Of a stretch of 64,000 bases of DNA, positions 46,709 to 55,274 are shown one piece after another (the stretch's first letter is position 1; each line of letters starts with the position of its first letter). The notes beneath the pieces are model-generated. The model was not told where the DNA came from. It ran no database searches and worked only from the letters and a program-made list of their open reading frames with translations. Source of the stretch: Streptomyces sp. NL15-2K (GTDB taxonomy: Bacteria > Actinomycetota > Actinomycetes > Streptomycetales > Streptomycetaceae); the NCBI RefSeq assembly GCF_030551255.1, contig NZ_CP130630.1:6367501-6431500 (forward strand), in the 5' to 3' direction. A program made the translations under genes and the position numbers.

Positions 46709-47528
46709 GGTGGTTGTCCTCCAACACGGATCGGATCATGTCCAGTGACATGAGCGGGGGCAGGGCTGCCGCCCGAAGCCGATCGTAGGTCAGTGAGAAG
46801 TTCCTGACCTCGTCCGGATCCTCGATGAGTTGGCCGTAGTGCGCGCCCTCTGTATAGGCGATCTCCGAGCCGTCCGGCATGGTGAGAACGGTGAGCGAGC
46901 CGCCCATCACGTCGTGCTCGCCCTGGTCGAACGGCAGTACCTGCACGGTGATGTGAGGTTCCGCCGTGGTTTCCAGCAGTCGCTCCAACTGCTTGCGCAT
47001 CACCGCCTGGCCGCCAACCGGACGCCTGAGCACCGCCTCGTCGAGGACCACCCACAGCTCGGGCCGGTCGGGCGTGCGGAGGCGTTCCTGCCGTCCCATG
47101 CGAGCGGCGACCCGCTCCTCCAACTGCTCTTTGCTGCCGAGCGTCCGACCGACCCTCAGCACCGCCCGGGCGTACGGCTCGGTCTGCAACAAGCCCGGCA
47201 CCACATGTGCCGCGTACTCACGAATGAGTACCGCCCGCTCCGCGTACTCCATGAACTTCCGCGACCAGTCCGGAAACGCCTCCCGGTACACGTACGCCCA
47301 CAGCTCCACCAGCAGTTCGTCCGCACCGAGCGCCACGTCGAGCGCCCGCGCCAGCTCCAGTGTCGGTTTCGCCCCGGACGCCCGCTCGATCTGTGTGATC
47401 CGGGTGCTCACCACGTGCGTCCTGTCGCCCAGCTGGGCCTGGGTCAGTCCGGCCGCCGTACGGAGTCTGCGGACCCGCGCACCGAACAGTGCGGCCATCG
47501 ACGCGCTGGGATCAATTCCGTTGGCCAA
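46581..47528 (-). CDS. XRE-family regulator with DUF5753 domain (WhiJ-like)
   Basis: 315 residues. The helix-turn-helix is RRLRTAAGLTQAQLGDRTHV. The DUF5753 core contains YAAHVVPGLLQTEPYARAVL, PHITVQVLPFDQGEHDVMGG and YTEGAHYGQLIEDPDEVRNF. Relatives usually stop near the SLDMIRSVLED segment. Here the frame runs on for about 40 low-complexity Arg/Gly/Gln residues through the DUF397 gene, a 128-base out-of-frame overlap. This suggests loss of the normal stop, though the core is intact. Confidence 0.9.
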   Translation of the reverse strand: MANGIDPSASMAALFGARVRRLRTAAGLTQAQLGDRTHVVSTRITQIERASGAKPTLELARALDVALGADELLVELWAYVYREAFPDWSRKFMEYAERAVLIREYAAHVVPGLLQTEPYARAVLRVGRTLGSKEQLEERVAARMGRQERLRTPDRPELWVVLDEAVLRRPVGGQAVMRKQLERLLETTAEPHITVQVLPFDQGEHDVMGGSLTVLTMPDGSEIAYTEGAHYGQLIEDPDEVRNFSLTYDRLRAAALPPLMSLDMIRSVLEDNHRGAKVPSRSERRRLAQEQLQQSGGRQLRGGGRRIPGGRRPRP

Positions 47529-47677
47529 AGCGTCACTTCCGTTCCTTACGGGCTGAAAAGTAAGGCTGCGTCACCTGTTGAGCGTAGGGCGGTCGGACGA
47601 TTCTTGGATGCGGAACGTGATGGATCGCGCACATCGTGCGACATCTCCCTGCTCGACGGACAAGGACGGAACACGCC

Positions 47678-48187
47678 GTGCTGACAGAAACGACCGTCCC
47701 GGCGGACGAACCGGGGCGTGGTGCCACGCCCCTCGCGTCGGAGGTGGGTGCCCTCACCGACGTACAGAGCGAACTGCCGCCTCTTGTCGGGCAGTTCGCC
47801 TCCTCTCCGCGGGGTGCGCGGCTGGCCCGGCGGCTCGCCGTACGGCACATGGAGGAGTGGGGGTATCCACCGGCGTCGGACGCGTCGTGCACGGTCGCCC
47901 TCGTCGTCGCCGAGCTCGCCGCGAACGCCGTGCGGCACGGCCGGATGCCCGGACGTGACTTCGGCCTCCGACTCGCTCTCGACACGGCGGCGGGCCTGGT
48001 TCGCGTCGAGGTCGCGGACGCGGCCTCCGCGAAACAGCCTCCCGAAGCCCCGCCTTCGTCGGCTCCTGAGGGCGAGTCGGGCCGAGGGCTGCTCCTGGTG
48101 GATGCCCTGGCCGTGCGCTGGGGTTCGGTGCCGCGTCACCCGCTGGGCAAAACGGTGTGGGCGGAGTGCGCCATGGAAGCGCCTTGA
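47678..48187 (+). CDS. ATP-binding protein (anti-sigma-kinase-like HATPase_c)
   Basis: 169 residues from GTG 47678. The HATPase fold has VALVVAELAANAVRHGRMPG (N box), VEVADAAS (G1-like) and ESGRGLLLVDALAVRWG (G2). It is an RsbW-like small ATPase. Streptomycetes carry many such genes divergent from HTH/DUF397 pairs, exactly as here. It likely works with the XRE/DUF397 pair in development or stress control, by analogy. Confidence 0.88.
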   Translation: MLTETTVPADEPGRGATPLASEVGALTDVQSELPPLVGQFASSPRGARLARRLAVRHMEEWGYPPASDASCTVALVVAELAANAVRHGRMPGRDFGLRLALDTAAGLVRVEVADAASAKQPPEAPPSSAPEGESGRGLLLVDALAVRWGSVPRHPLGKTVWAECAMEAP

Positions 48188-48503
48188 TGTATCCCCGGCT
48201 GAGTCGGGAGGAATTCGGAGAGTATTCCTGGACTGAATGACTTACCTGGAGTCGAAAGACAAAGGGGACCGTAGCATGTCAGGAAAGCGGTGGCCGGGTC
48301 CAGGTATCAGGGACGGTGTGCCGCGAGGCCCGCGCGATACGGCGAAAGCTGGATTGCCTGAACCCCAATCTCCAGTCGATTAAAATACGGATCCGCCGGA
48401 ATGATACCCGAAACCGGCGCTGCCTCCTGCGTCGGTGACTTCTGCCAGCCGACGCAACTCCGGGAGCCAGGACGATTCCCAGCGAGGGCATTCAAGGAGA
48501 TGA
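48188..48503. other. intergenic region, 5' exon side of group II intron
   Basis: 316 bases with no gene I can support. It ends at the predicted intron 5' boundary. I could not reconstruct an interrupted gene by joining it to 50596 onward, so the intron seems to sit in non-coding or unrecognised DNA. Confidence 0.5.
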
Positions 48504-48697
48504 GTGGGGCGCCTAAGTCGCGCTAGACACGTACATCAAGACGAACCATGGGATCACCTAAAGGGCGCGAGCCCCATGGTGACGGAGTGTCCGTAGTAGT
48601 CGCAGGGGTAACGGCCTGCCGTGGGGTCCGGGAGAGCCGGAATCAGGGCGAAGGGACACAGGTGACATGGGATCCACAAGACCGGAAGGTATGCGTA

Positions 48698-50521
48698 ATG
48701 CAGACTGCCGAAGCGGTACTTGAAATCCTCCGTGAACGCGGCAGGCGGAACCTGCCGTGCAACGAGCTCTATCGACAGATGTTCAACCCGCAGTTGTATC
48801 TCCTGGCCCACGGCCGCATCTACTCCAACCAGGGAGCGATGACACCCGGGGCCACGGGCGAAACCGCAGACGGCATGTCCCTGGAAAAGATCGGAAGCAT
48901 CATCGATGCGTTACGCCACGAGCGGTTCCGCTTCAAACCGGTCAAGCGGGTCCTCATCCCGAAAAGGAACGGTAAGACGAGGCCGCTGGGCCTGCCGCCA
49001 TGGACGGACAAGCTGGTGGGCGAGGTGATGCGCCTCCTCCTGGAGGCATACTTCGAGCCCCGGTTCTCCGACCACTCACACGGTTTCCGTCCCCGACGGG
49101 GCTGCCACACCGCACTGAGCGAGGTGGCACGCACCTGGACCGGGACAACATGGTTCATCGAGGGAGACATCGCCAAGTGCTTCGACTCACTAGACCATCA
49201 AGTGATGCTCGAAACCCTGGGCGAAAAGATCCACGACAACCGGTTCCTGCGGCTCGTGCACAACATGCTCAAAGCCGGATACCTGGAAGACTGGACCTGG
49301 AACGCGACGCTCAGCGGCACGCCGCAAGGCGGGGTTTTATCCCCGGTCCTGTCCAACATCTATCTGCACAAACTGGACGTCTTTGTCGAGACAGTTCTCA
49401 TGCCGGAATACACCCGTGGGAAACTCAGGGCGAGAAACCCTGAATACCGCCGGGTCGAAGCGGCTGTCCAGCGAGCACGCTGGCGCGAAGACCGCGCCGA
49501 AGTGCGCGCCCTGCGCAAGCGGCTGCACACCCTCCCGAGCCAGGACATGTCCGACCCGGGATACCGCCGCCTGCGCTACGTGCGATACGCCGACGACACC
49601 CTCATCGGGTTCACCGGACCCAAGGCCGAAGCCGAAGAAATCAAACAGCGACTGGCCCAGTTCCTGCGAGACGACCTCAAGCTGGAACTTTCCCAGGAAA
49701 AGACGCTGATCACCCACGCCAGAACCGGCGCGGCACGATTCCTCGGATATGAGATCACCGTCCGCAGGGACGACCGCAGATCGGAACGGAAAAGAGGCCG
49801 CCGGCGACAGCGCCGGTCGACCAACGGAACCGTTGCGCTGCACGTCCCCAAGGACGTGATCAAGGCCAAATGTGCCCCATACCTGGAACGCGGAAAACCC
49901 GCGCGACAGCCCTCGATGCTTCACTACGACGACTACACGCTCGTCAACATCTACGGCGCCAGGTACCGCGGAATCGTTAACTACTACCTGCTGGCCGGTG
50001 ACGTCTTCCGACTGAACCGGTTGCACTGGGTCATGCAGTCCTCGCTGCTGTGCTCCCTGGCGAACAAGCACCGCTCGACCATGTCGAAGATGGCCCGCAA
50101 GTACAAGGTCACCATCGACACCCCGGCCGGGCCACGCAAGTGCCTCCAGGCAGCCACCACCCGCGCCCCGAGCAGGAAACCGCTGGTCGCACAGTTCGGT
50201 GGCATTCCACTCCAACGGCACAAGGCCGCGGTCCTGACCGACCGCGATCCTGCCCAACGCCAGCCTCGGCGAATCGAGTTGACAAGGCGGCTGCTGGCCG
50301 GACTCTGCGAACTGTGCGGACAGACCGCACAGATCCAGGTCCACCAGATCCGCCGACTCGCCGACCTCGACCGGCTCGGACAGACGCAGCCCGACTGGGC
50401 CGTCCTCATGGCCAGGAAACGGCGCAAGACCCTCATGGTCTGCCCGCCCTGTCACGAAGGCATCCACGACGGCCGCAAAGCCGCAGTTCACGGCAGTCAC
50501 TGGAGAGCCCGTTGCGGTTAA
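48698..50521 (+). CDS. ltrA: group II intron reverse transcriptase/maturase with HNH endonuclease
   Basis: 607 residues from ATG 48698 with GGAAGG seven bases upstream. The reverse transcriptase domain has KPVKRVLIPKRNGKTRPLGL, FIEGDIAKCFDSLDH, SGTPQGGVLSPVLSNIYLH and the catalytic RYADDTLIGFTG. Domain X follows (YGARYRGIVNYYLLAGDV). The C-terminal HNH nuclease has CELCGQ and VCPPCHEGIHDG. It splices the intron RNA and drives target-primed reverse transcription. The last codons and the TAA stop (50519-50521) lie inside domain V, which is unusual. Confidence 0.95.
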   Translation: MQTAEAVLEILRERGRRNLPCNELYRQMFNPQLYLLAHGRIYSNQGAMTPGATGETADGMSLEKIGSIIDALRHERFRFKPVKRVLIPKRNGKTRPLGLPPWTDKLVGEVMRLLLEAYFEPRFSDHSHGFRPRRGCHTALSEVARTWTGTTWFIEGDIAKCFDSLDHQVMLETLGEKIHDNRFLRLVHNMLKAGYLEDWTWNATLSGTPQGGVLSPVLSNIYLHKLDVFVETVLMPEYTRGKLRARNPEYRRVEAAVQRARWREDRAEVRALRKRLHTLPSQDMSDPGYRRLRYVRYADDTLIGFTGPKAEAEEIKQRLAQFLRDDLKLELSQEKTLITHARTGAARFLGYEITVRRDDRRSERKRGRRRQRRSTNGTVALHVPKDVIKAKCAPYLERGKPARQPSMLHYDDYTLVNIYGARYRGIVNYYLLAGDVFRLNRLHWVMQSSLLCSLANKHRSTMSKMARKYKVTIDTPAGPRKCLQAATTRAPSRKPLVAQFGGIPLQRHKAAVLTDRDPAQRQPRRIELTRRLLAGLCELCGQTAQIQVHQIRRLADLDRLGQTQPDWAVLMARKRRKTLMVCPPCHEGIHDGRKAAVHGSHWRARCG

Positions 50522-50538
50522 CGCCGCACGACGGGTTC
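50505..50538 (+). ncRNA. group II intron domain V
   Basis: A 34-nt hairpin beginning GAGCCCGTTGCGG and ending GACGGGTTC, with the AGC catalytic triad near its 5' side and a tetraloop-like TTAA. It matches domain V in length, shape and conserved positions and forms the ribozyme active site. Confidence 0.88.
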
Positions 50539-50778
50539 GGGAGGAGGCCGCTGGGAAAAGGAACAGCTCCGCTGTCACCTCGCCCGGCGGCCCACCTCAC
50601 GTGCGCCTTGTAAAGCGCCTGTTCGTATTCCCGGTAAAGCCGGGATGGATTTGGAGAACGGGGAGAGCGTGACGGTCAATGGCCGCCGGTGAGTTCGCCG
50701 GACGGGCAATGAGGCTGTTGAGCCGGGCTTTGACGCGGATCCGCGTAGAAACAAACCGGTCATTGGGGAGCGCCAGTC

Positions 50779-51753
50779 TCAGGATGAGTCTCCGTAGCGG
50801 GTCGCAATCGCGACGGCGCGGTCGCGCAGGGAGGTGCGCAACGACCGCGGGGCCAGGGCTTCCGCGTCCATGGCGAGCTGCCACAGCGCCCATTCGGCGT
50901 GTCGTGAATCTTGGAAGGTCACCTCCAGCCGCAGCCAGCCGTCCGCGTCGGGTTCTTCTGCGCGGACGGCCAGCGCGGTGTCCAGCAACTCCTCCCGCCG
51001 CGCCGGGTTCACCCGTACCAGCACGGTGATGTGGTCGCCGCCGGAGAGAAACCGCGCGGAGCGTTCCCGCCAGATCCGGTCCAGATCGACCCGGTTCGGT
51101 CGCTGTGCCGTTTCGGGGAGTTCCTCGGCGGCCAACACCCGCGACAGCCGGTAGGTGCGGTCCGCGCCAGACCTCGTGGCCAGTAAGTAGGCCCGGTCGC
51201 GTACGGTGACCAGGCCGATCGGCTCCACCGTGCGCCACCGTGGTGTCTGACCTGTGGCGGCGTAGTGGATGCGCAGCTTGTGTCCGGCGAGCACCGCGCG
51301 CCGGACCGCGATCATTGTGGTGTCGGGTACCTCCTCAGTGACCAGCCGACGTGAGAGCAGGTCGGTCTCCGGGTCGACGAGAAAGCGCTGGGCCGCGTCG
51401 CTCGCGGTGGCCCGATGGCTTTCGGGCAGCGCGTCGACCACCTTCCGCATGGCCGAAGCGAGCGCCGAGCCGAGGCCGAACACCTGCTCGCCGCGCCCCG
51501 ATCCGGCGGTCAGCAAGGCAAGGGCCTCGTCGTGGTTCAGACCGGTGAGCTCGGTCCGGAAACCGGGCGCCAACGCGAAACCGCCGTGCCGGCCGCGTTC
51601 GGCGTAGACCGGGACGCCGGCCGCGGACAGCGCCTCGATGTCGCGCAGCACGGTGCGGGTGGAAACCTCCAGCTCCCGGGCCAGCGTGTCCGCAGTCAGC
51701 CGACCGCGCTGACGCAGCAGCAGCACCAGCGAGACCAACCGGTCGGCGCGCAT
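50779..51753 (-). CDS. YafY-type transcriptional regulator with WYL domain
   Basis: 324 residues. The N-terminal winged helix reads RLVSLVLLLRQRGRLTADTL, ARELEVSTRTVLRDIEAL, SAAGVPVYAERGRHGGF. The WYL module follows (LRIHYAATGQTPRWRTVEPI, GLVTVRDRAYLLATRSG, DRTYRLSRVLAAEEL), and then the WCX tail. WYL regulators sense nucleotides or other ligands. It is divergent from a RidA gene across 133 bases, the likely target. A 180-base spacer separates it from the intron. Confidence 0.92.
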   Translation of the reverse strand: MRADRLVSLVLLLRQRGRLTADTLARELEVSTRTVLRDIEALSAAGVPVYAERGRHGGFALAPGFRTELTGLNHDEALALLTAGSGRGEQVFGLGSALASAMRKVVDALPESHRATASDAAQRFLVDPETDLLSRRLVTEEVPDTTMIAVRRAVLAGHKLRIHYAATGQTPRWRTVEPIGLVTVRDRAYLLATRSGADRTYRLSRVLAAEELPETAQRPNRVDLDRIWRERSARFLSGGDHITVLVRVNPARREELLDTALAVRAEEPDADGWLRLEVTFQDSRHAEWALWQLAMDAEALAPRSLRTSLRDRAVAIATRYGDSS

Positions 51754-51886
51754 GCGAGAACTTTATCGGAATACGTGACCAAGGATGTCGTGATTTCTTG
51801 CGAGGCTCGTCAACACGACGTCGAAGCCGGCGGCTACCGAGCCGATGGCCGTACGTACTACTCCCAATGAATCGCATGGAGCTGAC

Positions 51887-52288
51887 GTGGCATTAGAACG
51901 AATGACGGTCAACCCGGTGAAGTGGTCGGTGGAGATGGGATTCAACCAGGGTGAAGTCGTCTCCGGGCACACCCGGACCCTGTACATCTCGGGCCAGACC
52001 GCGATGAACGGCGACGGCAAGCCCCAGCACGACGGTGACATGGCGGCGCAGTTGGCGCTGAGCATCGACAACGTGGAGGCCGTGCTCGGCGAGGCCGACA
52101 TGTCTCTCGCGAACCTCGTCCGGCTCAACGTCTACACGACCGACGTCGACCTGCTCTTCCAGCACTACGGCGTGCTGGCCGCGCGGTTGGGCGCCGCCGG
52201 GGTGGCGCCGACCACCACGATGCTCGGGGTGACGCGGCTGGCGATCCCCGGCCAGCTGGTCGAGCTCGAGGGGACCGCCGTCGCGTGA
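51887..52288 (+). CDS. RidA/YjgF family protein
   Basis: 133 residues from GTG 51887, preferred because GGAG lies five bases upstream; ATG 51845 would add 14 residues. RidA features include LYISGQTAMNGDGKPQHDGD, MAAQLALSIDNVEAVLGEAD and PTTTMLGVTRLAIPGQLVEL. RidA proteins hydrolyse reactive imines and enamines. This one lacks the classical Arg in the usual C-terminal motif position as far as I can see, so it may be a non-RidA Rid subfamily. Probably controlled by the divergent WYL regulator. Confidence 0.88.
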   Translation: MALERMTVNPVKWSVEMGFNQGEVVSGHTRTLYISGQTAMNGDGKPQHDGDMAAQLALSIDNVEAVLGEADMSLANLVRLNVYTTDVDLLFQHYGVLAARLGAAGVAPTTTMLGVTRLAIPGQLVELEGTAVA

Positions 52289-52355
52289 CGCGACCTCGCC
52301 GCGTCTGCTACCGGTGCCGGTCGAACCGACACGGGTAGCAGGCGAGCGGGTCGGG

Positions 52356-52781
52356 TCACACCTTCTTGACGACGATCGTGTCCGGGACCAGCTTCTCCAG
52401 GTCGTCGACGTCCGAGGTGAAAACGGTGACCTGTCCCTTCTGCTGTCGCGCGATCACGGCGAGCACGGCGTCGATCGCGTACTTGTGGCCGTGCAACTTG
52501 GCCTCGGCCAGGAGCCGGCGTGCCTGGCGGGCCTCGTCCTTCCCGATGTCGGCGACCTGGAGCCGGGACACTACCCAGTCCCAGCGCTGTTCGGTCGTTC
52601 TGCCGTCGTACGCCTCGACCAGGGTCATCGGCGACGTCACCACTTCGGCCTCCCCTCGCGCCGCGAGGTCGAGCCAGGCGATCATCTTCCGATCACCGCG
52701 CACTGCCAGGGAGAGAGCTTCACAGTCCAGGACGAAGACACGGAGCGGCCTCTGCCCGTGCTCACCGACTCGCTTCTTCAC
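52356..52781 (-). CDS. PIN-domain toxin (VapC-like)
   Basis: 141 residues from GTG 52781. The PIN acidic residues are seen in FVLDCEALSL (first Asp), MTLVEAYDG (Glu) and YAIDAVLAVIA (third Asp), with FTSDVDDLEKL as the fourth acidic site. It is a sequence-specific RNase toxin by family. The start overlaps the antitoxin stop (GTGA, four bases), so the pair is coupled. Confidence 0.87.
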   Translation of the reverse strand: MKKRVGEHGQRPLRVFVLDCEALSLAVRGDRKMIAWLDLAARGEAEVVTSPMTLVEAYDGRTTEQRWDWVVSRLQVADIGKDEARQARRLLAEAKLHGHKYAIDAVLAVIARQQKGQVTVFTSDVDDLEKLVPDTIVVKKV

Positions 52782-53056
52782 GCAGCCTCTCCGGCGTTGT
52801 GTTGTCCGGAGGCGCGGCGCCGCTCGTGTTCGGCGTCGAGATCTTCCAGCTCGTCGAGGGCTGCCACACGCTCGTCCTCAGTCACGGGGCCGTGTTCTTC
52901 CTGCAGCCAGTCGACCAGTTCCAGGAGCCGGTCCCGGTCGCGCTTGAAGCGCAGCGCCTCGGCGACGTACGCCGACAGGCCCCGCTCCGCCGCGTCCGCG
53001 CGGATCTCTTCCAGGAGATCCTCGGGAATCGTCACGGTCACTTTCTTCGTCGCCAT
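52778..53056 (-). CDS. ribbon-helix-helix antitoxin (VapB/CopG-like)
   Basis: 92 residues from ATG 53056 (MATKKVTVTIPEDLLEEIRA, then DAAERGLSAYVAEALRF). This is a ribbon-helix-helix DNA-binding N terminus with a charged, Glu-rich C-terminal tail to block the toxin. A near-perfect palindrome overlaps its start codon, the expected autoregulatory operator. Confidence 0.87.
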   Translation of the reverse strand: MATKKVTVTIPEDLLEEIRADAAERGLSAYVAEALRFKRDRDRLLELVDWLQEEHGPVTEDERVAALDELEDLDAEHERRRASGQHNAGEAA

Positions 53057-53079
53057 ACAAGAGACCATACTCTTGGTAT
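53055..53079. promoter_or_regulatory. palindromic operator of the VapBC-like pair
   Basis: CAAGAGACCATACTCTTG (53058-53075) has perfect 6-bp arms, extended outward by ATA and GTAT. It overlaps the antitoxin start codon, so binding would block initiation of both transcription and translation. Confidence 0.65.
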
Positions 53080-53119
53080 CGCACTCCTTACCAGCTGGCC
53101 GCGGCCGACGATAAGACGG

Positions 53120-54016
53120 TCAGGCGGCCGTGGCGGGGCGTGGGCTGCCGTGGAAGACCTGGCTGATGTGCCAGGAGCGGTGGATCGCGGCGACGGGGTG
53201 GGCGCCCGCCTGAGGCCCGATGAGTGATCGGTCGGCGAGCGCGATGACGTGCTCGCGGGCGGCGGGGCTGTGGCCGACGAAGCGCTGGGAGACCAGGATG
53301 CGGTGGCCGTCGCCGACACCGAGGACGCCCTTGTCGAAGAGCTTGTGGTGCAGCGAGCACAGGCACAGTCCGTTGTCGACGTCGTCCGGTCCGTCGAACG
53401 CCCACCAGCGCACGTGCGCGGCCTCCAACCCGACCGGCACCGCGCCGATCCGGCCGTCGTAGCCGCAGAAGGCGCACCGGTACTCGTAGGCCGTCAGGAC
53501 CCGCTCCCGCATCCGCGGATCCCGCCGCCTCCGCACGGCGGCCGAGAGCTCTCCGGTCGCCGCCGGCTCCAGCTCCAGACCGACGGATTCGCACAGGTCG
53601 CCGTGGAGCGAAGGCGGGAAGTGCAGGTCGAGCAGGACCCGTGCCATCCGGCCGAGCAGCGCCGGCTCACGCCGCAGCGCCGCCCGCAGTTCCGGCGCCA
53701 GCCGCCCAGCGGCCCCCGCGGCCCGCAACTCCCGTACCCCGCTGCCGGGGCTGCCCGGTCCGCGATCGGTGCGCACCTCCCACACGCCGTCGCTCACCAG
53801 GTGGTGGAACGGGTAGGCCGGAGTCGTCCTGTTCGGCGGACCGTACTCGGTGAGCAGCCGCTGCAGATCCTCCTCCACCGCGCTGTACCGCAGTTCGCCG
53901 GCGGCATCCTGCTGGAACCGACCGAGGGCGTACAGCAACAGCAACGGCTTGTGCGGAGCGCGGGTCCCGCTTCTGGTCCACTGCCTCAGTTTCGCGGTGC
54001 GCTCCAGCCAATCCAT
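53120..54016 (-). CDS. HNH restriction endonuclease, ScoMcrA/SprMcrA-like phosphorothioate-dependent type IV enzyme
   Basis: 298 residues from ATG 54016. The N-terminal part (GTRAPHKPLLLLYALGRFQQ, then EYGPPNRTTPAYPFHHLVSD and GVWEV) resembles the sulfur-binding domain that reads phosphorothioate DNA. The C-terminal HNH has CAFCGYDGR, LEAAHVRWWAFDGPDDVDNG and LCLCSLHHKLFDKG. Such enzymes cut DNA carrying dnd-type sulfur modification and so exclude modified foreign DNA. The family match rests on remembered features of ScoMcrA-type proteins. No dnd genes lie in this window. Confidence 0.8.
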   Translation of the reverse strand: MDWLERTAKLRQWTRSGTRAPHKPLLLLYALGRFQQDAAGELRYSAVEEDLQRLLTEYGPPNRTTPAYPFHHLVSDGVWEVRTDRGPGSPGSGVRELRAAGAAGRLAPELRAALRREPALLGRMARVLLDLHFPPSLHGDLCESVGLELEPAATGELSAAVRRRRDPRMRERVLTAYEYRCAFCGYDGRIGAVPVGLEAAHVRWWAFDGPDDVDNGLCLCSLHHKLFDKGVLGVGDGHRILVSQRFVGHSPAAREHVIALADRSLIGPQAGAHPVAAIHRSWHISQVFHGSPRPATAA

Positions 54017-54072
54017 GACCGGCGATCGTAGTCGCGCCTCGTTGACCAGCGATCGGCGCATGTGTGGAAAGC

Positions 54073-54684
54073 CTAACGAGTCGTGGAGAGGTGATTGCGA
54101 CGTGCCCTAACCAGGTGGCGCCATCGTTCGCGGGTCTGTTGTTCTCCATCGATCCACCGTGCTCGCGCGGTGTGCTCGGGAAGCGGAAGGCCGGCCATGA
54201 AGTGGGCGATGTCGACGTAGTAGGCGTAGTCGCCGCTCTGCGTGAGTTCGCGCAGGCGGGTGATCGCGATGGCAAGGTCGTCCTGGGCTTCGAGGACGGC
54301 GTGGTGGAAGCACAGGGCCAGTTGCAGTTTCGCCGCGGCGTAGGAAATGCCGGAGACACCGATTTCGGCGAGCAGTACGGCCGCCCGGCCGGGCAGGTCG
54401 GCGGCGAACCCGGCGTCGCGTACGAGAACGGCGATGCGAGCGGTCATCTCGCTGGAGCGCAGGCTGAGGTGGGACAACAGCCGTTCCGCCAGATCGAGTT
54501 CGTCATCGGCCCGAAGCGGGTCGGAGAAGGAGACGGCGAAGGCGAGATGCGCCTGCACCATGGCGGTCTCGCCGACCACACCGTGCTCCTCGGCTTCACT
54601 CCGGCCTGCCAGGTAGGCGGCTACCGCCCGCTCCATGTCGCCCTGCACCCACCACACGTCTCCCAGCACCCGATGGTGCAGAGG
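54073..54684 (-). pseudogene. TPR-type regulatory protein, C-terminal part
   Basis: HRVLGDVWWVQGDMERAVAA, YLAGRSEAEEHGVVGETAMV and LAITRLRELTQSGDYAYYVD-like helices match the tetratricopeptide C terminus of actinomycete HTH/NB-ARC regulators. Everything N-terminal of about residue 1 of this fragment is missing. At about 54685 the DNA changes to an integrase gene end on the other strand, so the gene was cut by the integration or deletion event. Confidence 0.65.
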
Positions 54685-54685
54685 C

Positions 54686-54809
54686 GGTCTACCGCAAGCA
54701 GCTCCGGCCCGTGATCACGCAGGGTGCCGAAGCGATGGATGACATCTTCGCCGAAGATCAGGAAGGGGAGGACACGGAGGCGGACGAAGAGGGCGACGCG
54801 GTGGCCTGA
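54686..54809 (+). pseudogene. tyrosine-recombinase integrase, C-terminal remnant
   Basis: VYRKQLRPVI and, in the next frame, GAEAMDDIFAEDQE match the extreme C terminus of actinomycete phage/ICE integrases. A two-base loss between them shifts the frame. It ends about 80 bases before the tRNA fragment, the normal spacing of int and attP. Only some 40 of about 450 residues remain. Confidence 0.7.
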
Positions 54810-54850
54810 TCAAATTCGTTTGGCGCCCTATTTGGCCCCCCGAGCATGAA

Positions 54851-54884
54851 AGAGGGCCAATCGCGATCAGGCGATTGGCCCTCT
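54851..54884. terminator. hairpin terminator between int remnant and tRNA fragment
   Basis: AGAGGGCCAATCGC (54851-54864) pairs perfectly with 54871-54884 across a six-base loop. Confidence 0.85.
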
Positions 54885-54891
54885 GACCTGC

Positions 54892-54934
54892 GTCGGGGTG
54901 GCGGGATTTGAACCCACGACCTCTTCGTCCCGAA
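54892..54934 (-). other. tRNA-Pro 3' fragment, attachment site
   Basis: The minus strand reads from the anticodon loop (TTCGGGA, anticodon CGG) through the anticodon 3' stem CGAAG, the T-arm GTGGGTTCAAATCCCGC and the acceptor end CACCCCGAC. The 5' half of the gene does not continue into 54935. Duplicated tRNA 3' ends are the classic att sites left by integrative elements; pSAM2 uses a tRNA-Pro gene. The intact tRNA presumably lies outside this window. Confidence 0.8.
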
Positions 54935-55274
54935 TGAGGTTCGGTTAATGATCTTCCCTGTCTGGATTGTGTTTGCGCAGGTCAGGTGGGTGGTCCCGGT
55001 TGGTCTCGGGTGGTGTGGAGGGGGCTTCGGAAGCGGGTCGGCTCCCAGATGGCTCCCAGCGGGAATTCGGCTTCGCCGATGGCATCAGCATGGACTACTC
55101 CAATGCCGGATCGCTGAAGCGCTCGGGTTGCCCGTACCGGGCTCAGGCGAGTCGGTGAGTCCGAGGCTTGGCCTCGGCCGGCGTCTCGGCCGGGCGCGGG
55201 TCGTTCCACGGCATGGTGACCGGGACAGGTTCGAAAACCTCCGTGTGCTTCCGTATGGCCCTGGCCACGCTTGA
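54935..55274. other. gap beyond the attachment site
   Basis: 340 bases without a recognisable gene. It includes the short direct repeat GGCTCCCAGATGGCTCCCAG, often seen near integrase attachment regions in Streptomyces. Confidence 0.5.

Larger units (their letters stand above)
48504..50595 (+). mobile_element. group II intron (retroelement)
   Basis: The 5' end is placed at GTGGGG (48504), consistent with the GTGYG-like start of group II introns. Domain I stems follow, for example ACCATGGG pairing with CCCATGGT around 48544-48579. A maturase gene, a canonical 34-nt domain V (50505-50538) and a domain VI-like hairpin come next; in the hairpin, GGCCGCTGGG at 50546-50555 pairs with 50583-50592. 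The 3' end is near 50595 (AY). Ends are estimates within about 10 bases. It looks full length and potentially active. Confidence 0.85.

Noticed and set aside
54892..54934. Complete tRNA-Pro gene
   Set aside because: Only the anticodon-loop to acceptor 3' half is present. The D-arm and 5' acceptor strand cannot be found in the adjoining bases.
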